Under the pieces are notes generated by a model. The model had not been told where the DNA came from. It saw only the letters and a program-made list of their open reading frames with translations, and searched no databases. Source: an uncultured Selenomonas sp. (GTDB taxonomy: Bacteria; Bacillota; Negativicutes; Selenomonadales; Selenomonadaceae). From it: DNA of 9,408 bases. Both the position numbers and the translations under genes were made by a program. The stretch spans positions 1 through 9,408 of the forward strand of contig CALIBA010000128.1 in NCBI GenBank assembly GCA_938045435.1. The letters are read 5' to 3'. How positions within the stretch are numbered: the stretch's first letter is position 1; every line of letters starts with the position of its first letter. Shown here piece after piece: positions 1 to 5,671 of the stretch.

Positions 1-13
1 TCCATAACACGAT

Positions 14-769
14 TTGAATCCCGGGCCGAATCTTGAAAATGCTGCACGCAATATTGCGCGTAAGAATAATGATCTGCGCCTCTTTGATATTGCACCGGTC
101 TTTTTCCCCAAGGAACTGCCCGTTACAGAGCTTGCAGATGAGGTCTTGAAAATCGCAGGACTTATCACGGGGCGTCGTAATCCAATTGCATGGGATACCG
201 ACCATACAGCTGTTGATTTTTTTGATATGAAGGGCATCGTTGAACGGTTTCTCTCTGCGATCGGTGTACAGAAATATACCGTAGAACGCGGAGAACACTT
301 TGCCCTACATCCAGGAAAGACTGCCTTTTTCAAGAAGGGGCGTGATGTTATTGCCATCGCCGGGGAACTTCATCCAACTGTGGCAGAGAATTTTGATATT
401 ACGCAGAGAGCCTATATCTTTGAGATGGATGCGGCAGTGCTGATGCGCTACCGTAAAAAGAAGATTACCCTGGAAGAACTGCCCAAATATCCGGCATCTA
501 CAAGGGATCTTGCAATTCTCGTTGACCAAACGCTGACGACAGCGGAGATCCTGCGCGTCATTGCTAAGGCCGGTGGGACATTCTTCCGGCGTGCGGTTCT
601 CTTTGATGTATATACAGGAAAACAAGTTGTCGCAGCCAAAAAGAGCATGGCGTTTCATCTGTACTTCCAATCTGCCAATAAGACGCTGACGGATGAGGAG
701 GTCGATGCGGCATTTGCTCGTATCCTGCAGGCAGCAGAACAGGAACTTCATGCGGAACTTCGCAGTTAA
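14..769 (+). CDS. pheT: Phenylalanyl-tRNA synthetase beta subunit, C-terminal part
   Basis: This is the 3' end of the large subunit of phenylalanyl-tRNA synthetase, which with PheS charges tRNA-Phe in the cytoplasm. About 250 residues are visible of a protein that is normally near 800. The segment LENAARNIARKNNDLRLFDI is the family's conserved stretch in the catalytic-like core domain. The last ~94 residues (158-251 of the visible part) form the FDX-ACB anticodon-binding domain, with the recognisable YPASTRDLAI, LFDVYTGK and KTLTDEEV blocks, and the protein ends in LR-S as expected. The real start lies left of the window. The given start (TTG) is only the first possible codon after an in-frame TAA at 5-7; the first ~35 bases do not encode the expected PheT sequence in one frame (see findings). 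The downstream zapA begins about 17 nt after the stop, as in many Firmicutes. Confidence 0.95.
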   Translation: MNPGPNLENAARNIARKNNDLRLFDIAPVFFPKELPVTELADEVLKIAGLITGRRNPIAWDTDHTAVDFFDMKGIVERFLSAIGVQKYTVERGEHFALHPGKTAFFKKGRDVIAIAGELHPTVAENFDITQRAYIFEMDAAVLMRYRKKKITLEELPKYPASTRDLAILVDQTLTTAEILRVIAKAGGTFFRRAVLFDVYTGKQVVAAKKSMAFHLYFQSANKTLTDEEVDAAFARILQAAEQELHAELRS

Positions 770-786
770 TAAAGGCGGTGATGGGC

Positions 787-1044
787 TTGGCAGAGGACAG
801 AAAGGTAACCCAAAGGGTTGTTGTTGAGATGTTTGGGCTGAGTTTTCAGCTCAAGACGGATGATCCCGAACGACTCAAACGCCTCGCAGTGGAAGCGGAT
901 CGGCGCATTCAAGAAATGTCGCATAAAGCCCGCAGTTTTGATGTAAAACGGATCGCTTCACTCACTGTACTCCAGCTCATAGATGACTATGATCAGCTTC
1001 GTCATGATTATGACGATTTAGTGCGGCTGCTCGAGGAAAAGTAG
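787..1044 (+). CDS. zapA: Cell division protein ZapA
   Basis: This is a small ZapA-family protein of 85 residues that would bind FtsZ filaments and promote Z-ring bundling at midcell. The N-terminal half carries the family pattern of a short beta strand followed by VEMFGLSFQLKTDDPERLKRLA, and the C-terminal half is a long charged helix (VLQLIDDYDQLRHDYDDLVRLLEE) that forms the dimer coiled coil. Three in-frame starts are possible: GTG 778, ATG 781 and TTG 787. The Shine-Dalgarno-like AGGCGG at 773-778 is 8 nt from TTG 787 but only 2 nt from ATG 781, so I prefer TTG 787, with moderate certainty. It probably shares a transcript with pheT and ends before a strong terminator. In many Firmicutes cvpA, polX and mutS2 follow zapA; here they do not. 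Confidence 0.88.
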   Translation: MAEDRKVTQRVVVEMFGLSFQLKTDDPERLKRLAVEADRRIQEMSHKARSFDVKRIASLTVLQLIDDYDQLRHDYDDLVRLLEEK

Positions 1045-1053
1045 GAGAAAGCT

Positions 1054-1104
1054 AAAAGGGTCTGCTTCATGAAGTAAGAATAGCTTCGTGAAGCAGACCC
1101 TTTT
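1054..1104. terminator. Bidirectional intrinsic terminator between zapA and tonB
   Basis: A perfect 16-bp stem pairs 1054-1069 with 1089-1104. Through a G-T pair it extends by four more pairs (1071-1074 with 1084-1087), leaving a 9-nt loop at 1075-1083. The right arm runs into a T tract (1101-1105) that serves the plus strand, and the A run at 1054-1057 becomes a T tract on the minus strand. It sits in the 77-nt gap between the convergent ends of zapA and tonB and should stop transcription from both sides. Confidence 0.93.
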
Positions 1105-1121
1105 TATGTATGCTGCAAAGA

Positions 1122-1961
1122 TTATCGAATGCTGAAATTTACATTGGTGGAAACGCTGACGGTTGTTCCTGTTGGATTCGGGTAGGAGCCGACTGCACGT
1201 GCTGCTGCAACAGCGGCATCATCCAGGATGCTTTGCCCCGAAGAAGAAGCTACCGATACCCCGATAATCGTTCCCGAGGCATCAATTGTTGTGACAATGG
1301 TTGTTGTTCCCTCAAGATGGCGTTTCATTGCCATGTAGGGATATTCTTTTTGTGCATTGACGGCAGCCCAGAATCCATTGATATCGAAAGGAGCGCTGCC
1401 CGTTCCGGAAACGTTTCCGTCGCCGCTTCCTTGTCCGGCACCGGAACCCTCACCGACGCCCTGTCCATCGCCTGTGCCATCGCCTACACCGCTGCCACTG
1501 CCGCTGCCAGAACCAGTTCCCGTTCCGCTACCCTCGCCTGTGCCCGTACCTGATCCACTGCCTCCGTTTGCAGAAGATGACGTTGTGCTGGAAGCTGTAT
1601 TTGCTGCTGGGTCGGGGGATGTGCTTTTATCCGAGGAGGGGAGCGTTACTGTCTCCTGCGCTGGTGTTACCGCAGGTTCTGTGGGTGTTGTCATCGGGAC
1701 TGTTTGCTGTACGGCTTCGACACGTTTTGCAACCTCGTCCTCTTTCAGTGGTTCCGGGAACAGGGACTCACTGCCGCCGCCACCGCCGCCCTCATGTCCG
1801 CTTCCTGGACTAAAGTCAGAGGTAGTGAGATCGATGACATAGACCTGCTGTTCCTTTTCAGCGACGATGACCGCCAGACCCATGGCAAAGAACAGAAAAA
1901 GAAAGATGTGCAGAGCCACAGAGATGATATAGGCTTTACTCCATGAAAGGTGTTGATCCAT
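1122..1961 (-). CDS. tonB: TonB energy-transducing protein with Gly-X linker
   Basis: TonB carries energy from ExbB/ExbD in the inner membrane to outer-membrane receptors. The 279-residue protein has a short cytoplasmic N-terminus and one membrane anchor (about 9-33). The anchor contains S14 and H18 in the SxxxH spacing known to be critical in E. coli TonB. A poly-Gly run (58-63) and a Ser/Thr/Pro-rich stretch follow, then a long linker at 133-188 with glycine at nearly every second residue. The C-terminal TonB domain is at about 195-279, with YPYMAMKRHLEG, a beta strand ending in DASGTIIGVSV, the SSGQSILDDAA helix and a final strand. Classical TonB linkers are rich in Pro-Glu/Pro-Lys, so this one is atypical. 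The start is supported by AAGGGA upstream and lies 2 nt after the exbD stop. It is the last gene of the operon. Confidence 0.92.
   Translation of the reverse strand: MDQHLSWSKAYIISVALHIFLFLFFAMGLAVIVAEKEQQVYVIDLTTSDFSPGSGHEGGGGGGSESLFPEPLKEDEVAKRVEAVQQTVPMTTPTEPAVTPAQETVTLPSSDKSTSPDPAANTASSTTSSSANGGSGSGTGTGEGSGTGTGSGSGSGSGVGDGTGDGQGVGEGSGAGQGSGDGNVSGTGSAPFDINGFWAAVNAQKEYPYMAMKRHLEGTTTIVTTIDASGTIIGVSVASSSGQSILDDAAVAAARAVGSYPNPTGTTVSVSTNVNFSIR
1398..1565 (-). repeat. Gly-X dipeptide repeat inside tonB
   Basis: This in-gene low-complexity tract encodes residues 133-188 of TonB, alternating Gly with Ser, Thr, Asp, Glu, Val, Gln or Ala. The DNA is a degenerate six-base repeat (on the plus strand, units like CCGCTGCC and CCAGTTCC), so codon choice varies more than the protein pattern. 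That suggests selection on the protein or an old expansion rather than a recent slippage tract. It could vary in length between strains. Confidence 0.85.
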
Positions 1962-1963
1962 AT

Positions 1964-2371
1964 CTATCCCTTCTGTTCTGCAGCAATCGAGAGCCGTTTT
2001 ACCCCCGCTCCTTTGAGCATATCCATCACTGCAACGACTTGACCGTGTGCTGTCCGCTTATCCGCCTGCAAGATGACAGCTGCATTCGGATTCTCCTGCA
2101 TATGCGTCTTCATAATGGCGGCAGATTCTGCGATGCTCACAGGCTTGTTGTCAATTGTGATATGCCCCTCTTCATCCAGTGTCATGATGATGGGAAGCTG
2201 TGCTGGTGCCGAGGCACTCTGTGCCTGCGGCAGCTGAACGGCAAGTGCTTTTTGTGCGACGGTCTGAAGACTGTTCATCATGAAGAAGACCAATAGGAAA
2301 AAGATAATATCGATCATTGGAATAATCATAAATTCCGGCTTCTTTTTTAAGCGCTGATTGCTGAAATTCAT
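1964..2371 (-). CDS. exbD: Biopolymer transport protein ExbD
   Basis: ExbD works with ExbB as the proton channel that powers TonB. The protein has 135 residues, a normal length, with a short cytoplasmic N-terminus, one membrane segment (about 15-33) and a periplasmic domain. The segment MIIPMIDIIFFLLVFFMM contains Asp21, which corresponds to the essential membrane aspartate of the family (Asp25 in E. coli ExbD). The periplasmic domain shows the usual ITIDNKPV and AVILQADKRTAHGQVV blocks. I chose ATG at 2371 rather than the longer in-frame start at 2416 because it makes the family's standard N-terminus and an ATGA overlap with the exbB stop, which implies translational coupling. Confidence 0.95.
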   Translation of the reverse strand: MNFSNQRLKKKPEFMIIPMIDIIFFLLVFFMMNSLQTVAQKALAVQLPQAQSASAPAQLPIIMTLDEEGHITIDNKPVSIAESAAIMKTHMQENPNAAVILQADKRTAHGQVVAVMDMLKGAGVKRLSIAAEQKG

Positions 2372-2991
2372 TTTGCCGCCCAACTTTCTTTTTTCGCAGT
2401 GACAATTGTCGTGCACAGGCGCTCTGTATCCGTTACGATTGTATCAAGCTGGTGACTAAAGTATGTGTAGACACAAAATGCAATGATCGCGACACAAAGA
2501 CCTGTGGCTGTTGCAACCAATGCTTCTCCGACACCGCCTGTAATTGCACCTGCGCCGCCGCCTGCATCGAGTACACTGAAGGTCTGGATCATTCCTGTTA
2601 CGGTTCCAAGCAGCCCCAGGAGCGGAGAAATGGTGACGATTGCACTCAGATAGTCGAGATAGCGGCGGAAGTTAATTGCTTCCATTGACATACGATCAGA
2701 GAACGCGCCCTTCATTGCAATTTCTGATCCCGCATTTTGCATACCGCTTTCAATAATACGGCTGATTGCAGAGGGGAACTCAGCACAGAGTTTTGTGACC
2801 GTGTTCCAATCTTTTTGTATGGAGGCATGGTAGACGCCATGGAAAAAAACATGTGCGCTTTTTCGGTTGATGCGATAGTAATAGAAGCGCTCTACAGCGA
2901 TTGCAAGCGTGATCAATGAGAGAATCAGCAGAGGATACATGACCAGACCACCGCTATGGAAGAGATGTACTGCATTTTCGAAACCTTGCAT
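2368..2991 (-). CDS. exbB: ExbB/TolQ/MotA-family proton channel protein ExbB
   Basis: ExbB forms the inner-membrane ring around ExbD and uses the proton gradient to drive TonB. The protein has 207 residues with three membrane segments (about 16-38, 113-137 and 153-178) and a cytoplasmic domain between the first and second. The family signatures PLLGLLGTVTGMI (123-135) and GGVGEALVATATGL (152-165) are present. AAAGGAG lies 9 nt upstream of the ATG. TolQ of the Tol-Pal system is a close relative, but the adjacent exbD, tonB and receptor genes favour ExbB. Its start is 22 nt after the receptor stop, with no terminator between, so it should be on the receptor's transcript. Confidence 0.95.
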   Translation of the reverse strand: MQGFENAVHLFHSGGLVMYPLLILSLITLAIAVERFYYYRINRKSAHVFFHGVYHASIQKDWNTVTKLCAEFPSAISRIIESGMQNAGSEIAMKGAFSDRMSMEAINFRRYLDYLSAIVTISPLLGLLGTVTGMIQTFSVLDAGGGAGAITGGVGEALVATATGLCVAIIAFCVYTYFSHQLDTIVTDTERLCTTIVTAKKESWAAK

Positions 2992-3013
2992 ATGATTTTG
3001 CTCCTTTGAAGAA

Positions 3014-5437
3014 TTAGAATGTCATGCGCATACCAAAGCGATAGATGCGCCCTGCCATACCGAGATATGGGTCATATTGGTTGAATAGATTGGCAATGCC
3101 GGCATAAACTGTTATAAAGTGGTGGAAATCTTTTTCAATCATCAGATTCCATAGACCATAGTTCTTCTCACGGGCCACTTTTTCTCGGGTAAAGCCGTGT
3201 TCAATATCGCCCTTTACATAGGTTTTGGCATCAGCTTCATTGCGAAACAGATGGTATACCCTTCCCGTATTTGGATCGGTGAATGTGAACTGCTGCAATT
3301 CTCCTGCACCGCCGATGATGCGTCCTGTTGCAATGCGGTCGCGAATATCCAGGTAATTACGTGTATAGTCGCCCCAGAAAGTTGCGCGCAGGCCGTGTTT
3401 TTGGTCATTGTAGTTCAGTGTGAGGTTGAACATATGTCTGCCACGCCCCTCTAACCGCTTGTTCGTCTGTCGGTCGCGTGCATCGAGGTACGTATAGCCT
3501 GCCCGAATGTTGAAGTCTCTCGAGAAGGAATGTGTTACTTCGGCCTCAAGTCCCTGTGTGCGTACCTTGGAGATGTTCTTATAGGTATAGACATCATCCA
3601 TTGCGGGAATACTCCTCACATATTCGGTTTCATCCATATCAAAGATGTTGTTTTCAATATGCTGCCAGTTCGGTGCGTTTCTTATCGTGTCAACAATACC
3701 ATCATAGCCGAGCATCCCATATGCACTGGGGTATAGTACTTGCGGGTCGTAGTAGGTGCGCCCATACAGGTTTTTGCTGTTTTTTTCGCCGGTATACATG
3801 ATTTGCATATAGTCCCGGAAATCGTTGCGAAACAGAGTGACCTTTGCACTGGTACGTTTGCTTAATTCTGCTTCAAGAGAAAGATCCATATTGACTGCTT
3901 TTTCTGGTTTGAGTTCCGGGTTGCCTTCAAACAACCATCCGTTGCGGATGGGTGGTTTTGGATTCAAGGAGGGTTCATACATCTCCCAATCATGATAGAG
4001 TTCTGCGATGCCGGGGGTTGCAAAACTCGTCCCGATGTTCGTCTTGATGCGCAGATTGTTGCGCGCCTTGTAGGTTGCTCCAATCGAGGGAGATAGATGC
4101 GCACCGAAATGGCTGTGGTTGGTATAGCGCAGCGCTGGGATGACAAGCAGTTTCTTTCCAGCCTGCCAATCATCCATGATATAGGCGCTGTAGTAGTTGA
4201 GGGAGGTTTCATAGACATCGCCGGTGAAGGAACGCTTGTTGGGGTCAGAAGGATCGCTTGGATTGGGGAATGTATAGATCCTAGTTTTCTGCCGTGGGGT
4301 CTGTCCCGGCACATAAATGCGGGTGCCTTCACCGCTTTCGTCATGATAATCGGCACCGACTGTTACATAGTGTTTGTCATGTGCCATCATACCTATGGAT
4401 GCTTCCAGGACACGATCCTCACGGGTAAAGTAGTCAAAGTAGAAATGGCGATAGGGAGGGCGTCCTGGTATGATCGGTCCAACACTGTAATTCACATCGG
4501 AATCATGCTTCGTTGTGTAGGCACGCAGACGAAAATCGGCACGGGATGTCTGTTTCTTCCAGTCAATATTGAAATTGTTGCGCCAAGCATCGTCATGTGC
4601 ATTCATTTTAAACAGGGTACCGAGCGGGGTATCTTTATCTAAATCCTCTTTGATCCTGTCAGCGGACAAAGTGAGAGTTTCGCCCTTGCCAAAGTCGATC
4701 TCAACACGTGCGCTCATTGGATTGCGCTTTCCGTAGTACTGCATGGATGAGCCGTCTTTGTCATAGAGAAATGGGGCAGTCTTGTTCCAACCATAGGAGA
4801 AATCCATGTAGATTCCCTTGCCAAGTTTTCCCGTAGAATATCCGAGACTGTGGTTGTATTGACTGCCGCCCTGATCGAGCCATGTGCCCTCCGTCGTTAG
4901 GCGGACACGCTGCTTGTGTGAGACCTTCGTGATGATATTGATGACACCGCCAATGGCATCGGCACCGAACCGTGTTGTACCGGAACCGCGGATGATTTCG
5001 ATGTGGTCAATATCATCAAGGCCGATGCGGTTGACTTCGTCCGTAGCACCATAGTATTTACTTAACCCTCCGGCAAGTCTGCGGCCATCTATGAGAATGA
5101 GCGTGTGCCGTGCCTCTGCGCCGCGGATTGCAACGGTTTTGCGCCCCATATTATCTGTACCCATTTGAATATCTTGTTCGGCAGCAAGCGCGTCAGAGAG
5201 TGTGCGTGCACCCTTGCGGTCGAGGTCCTCGCGGGTGATGATGGTCTTTGTCTCAGGCGCCTCTTTGAGCATTTCTTTTTCGAAGTCCACTTCCACGTGG
5301 ATGTCTTTCGTGGAAACGTCAGAGCTTCCCTCGGCCTTTGCATCTGCTGCACAGATGTTTGGCGTGCCGATGCATGTCAGAACGGCTGCCGTCAGCAGAG
5401 CATATCTTCCTTGATAAATTCTTCCTTTCAACGACAT
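3014..5437 (-). CDS. TonB-dependent outer-membrane receptor, substrate not identified
   Basis: This is an outer-membrane beta-barrel transporter of 807 residues. A signal peptide covers about 1-30 (basic start, hydrophobic YALLTAAVLTCIGTP, likely cleavage after NICA). A possible TonB box is KDIHVEV at 44-50. The plug domain (about 60-172) includes ITREDLDRKGARTLSDAL, RHTLILIDGRRLAGG and HIEIIRGSGTTRFGADAIGG. The barrel follows, with a TSFATPGIAELYH segment, an NPELKPEKAVNMDLS block, and a terminal strand ending in Phe as barrel assembly requires. The pattern is closest to the CirA/FepA/BtuB/heme-receptor group. Where heme receptors usually have FRAP this has FATP, so I do not name a ligand; iron compounds are likely given the Fur-like operator. 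ATG 5437 has AGGAGG 10 nt upstream and begins the signal peptide. A longer start at 5530 would lie upstream of the predicted transcription start, inside the promoter. Confidence 0.93.
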   Translation of the reverse strand: MSLKGRIYQGRYALLTAAVLTCIGTPNICAADAKAEGSSDVSTKDIHVEVDFEKEMLKEAPETKTIITREDLDRKGARTLSDALAAEQDIQMGTDNMGRKTVAIRGAEARHTLILIDGRRLAGGLSKYYGATDEVNRIGLDDIDHIEIIRGSGTTRFGADAIGGVINIITKVSHKQRVRLTTEGTWLDQGGSQYNHSLGYSTGKLGKGIYMDFSYGWNKTAPFLYDKDGSSMQYYGKRNPMSARVEIDFGKGETLTLSADRIKEDLDKDTPLGTLFKMNAHDDAWRNNFNIDWKKQTSRADFRLRAYTTKHDSDVNYSVGPIIPGRPPYRHFYFDYFTREDRVLEASIGMMAHDKHYVTVGADYHDESGEGTRIYVPGQTPRQKTRIYTFPNPSDPSDPNKRSFTGDVYETSLNYYSAYIMDDWQAGKKLLVIPALRYTNHSHFGAHLSPSIGATYKARNNLRIKTNIGTSFATPGIAELYHDWEMYEPSLNPKPPIRNGWLFEGNPELKPEKAVNMDLSLEAELSKRTSAKVTLFRNDFRDYMQIMYTGEKNSKNLYGRTYYDPQVLYPSAYGMLGYDGIVDTIRNAPNWQHIENNIFDMDETEYVRSIPAMDDVYTYKNISKVRTQGLEAEVTHSFSRDFNIRAGYTYLDARDRQTNKRLEGRGRHMFNLTLNYNDQKHGLRATFWGDYTRNYLDIRDRIATGRIIGGAGELQQFTFTDPNTGRVYHLFRNEADAKTYVKGDIEHGFTREKVAREKNYGLWNLMIEKDFHHFITVYAGIANLFNQYDPYLGMAGRIYRFGMRMTF

Positions 5438-5522
5438 GTTTTTGTAACCTCCTATACTATAATATAGATTAGGGAGGCACGCGACCGCCTCCTGAAATAT
5501 TTGAAAATGATGAGTGAATACG
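5438..5522 (-). promoter_or_regulatory. Structured leader of the receptor operon
   Basis: The predicted 5' untranslated region is about 85 nt. Reading the transcript, AGGAGG occurs at 5493-5488 and again at 5453-5448; the second is the receptor's own ribosome binding site. Between them lies GCCTCC (5478-5473). It can pair with the upstream GGAGGC (5492-5487) in a 6-bp hairpin with an 8-nt loop. Alternatively its CCTCC can pair with the receptor's GGAGG, extended by two pairs across a bulge. The two pairings exclude each other. A mini-ORF GTG-CCT-CCC-TAA (5480-5469) sits 7 nt after the first AGGAGG. The sequence features are certain; a regulatory role is inference. Confidence 0.45.
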
Positions 5523-5534
5523 GTTATCATTATA
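5516..5534 (-). promoter_or_regulatory. Fur-box-like operator over the receptor -10
   Basis: On the minus strand the sequence TATAATGATAACCGTATTC matches the classical 19-bp Fur box (GATAAT-GATAAT-C-ATTATC) at 14 of 19 positions. The first two hexamers match 5 of 6 each and the inverted third is weaker. It covers the -10 element and the predicted transcription start, where a bound repressor would block initiation. Part of the match comes from the -10 itself, so confidence is moderate. Confidence 0.55.
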
Positions 5535-5556
5535 CGTGGAAGCCAATAGATGTCAA
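5529..5556 (-). promoter_or_regulatory. Sigma-70 promoter of the receptor-exbB-exbD-tonB operon
   Basis: On the minus strand a perfect -35 TTGACA (5556-5551) and a perfect -10 TATAAT (5534-5529) are separated by 16 nt. Transcription should start near 5522. Such a strong core promoter would be expected to need repression, in line with the overlapping Fur-like box. Confidence 0.85.
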
Positions 5557-5564
5557 TAGGAAAA

Positions 5565-5588
5565 TGGGTTCTTTTCTGGGTTCTTCTC
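5565..5588 (+). repeat. Tandem 12-bp direct repeat between divergent promoters
   Basis: TGGGTTCTTTTC (5565-5576) is followed directly by TGGGTTCTTCTC (5577-5588), 11 of 12 bases identical. The pair lies in the 46-bp gap between the two -35 elements, ending 14 bp upstream of the yacL -35. The 12-bp period is near one helical turn, so it could be a tandem binding site; no regulator is recognised. Confidence 0.5.
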
Positions 5589-5602
5589 CATCAATGTGTC
5601 TT

Positions 5603-5631
5603 TTGACAAGGTTCATTTTTTCTATTATACT
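5603..5631 (+). promoter_or_regulatory. Sigma-70 promoter of yacL-ispD-ispF
   Basis: A perfect -35 TTGACA (5603-5608) and a -10 TATACT (5626-5631) are separated by the ideal 17 nt. Transcription should start near 5638, leaving a leader of about 34 nt before the yacL start. This promoter also shows that the long open frame beginning at 5501 cannot be the true start of yacL. Confidence 0.87.
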
Positions 5632-5656
5632 GAAGAAGCCAATTCCAATCTTACTG

Positions 5657-5667
5657 AGGGGAGGTGA
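5657..5667 (+). promoter_or_regulatory. Ribosome binding site that fixes the yacL start
   Basis: AGGGGAGGTGA is nearly the full complement of the 16S rRNA 3' end. Its GGAGG core ends 7 nt before TTG 5672, and no in-frame ATG lies at a usable distance. It therefore supports a TTG start. Confidence 0.85.
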
Positions 5668-5671
5668 ATCG

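Noticed and set aside
1110..1842. Plus-strand open frames opposite tonB, including a proline-rich one at 1357-1842
   Set aside because: They mirror the low-complexity Gly-X tract of tonB. Their proteins resemble no family, and tonB on the other strand has clear domains and a ribosome binding site.
5452..5467. AT-rich inverted repeat CTATA / TATAG in the receptor leader
   Set aside because: It is five A/T-rich pairs, weak and likely by chance, and has no matching -35 to make it a second promoter.
5438..5530. Longer receptor start at 5530
   Set aside because: It lies within the -10 region, upstream of the predicted transcription start, and would place 31 residues before a good signal peptide.
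5501..5671. Long N-terminal extension of yacL from ATG 5501
   Set aside because: The near-perfect yacL promoter (5603-5631) lies downstream of this start, and a strong ribosome binding site precedes TTG 5672.
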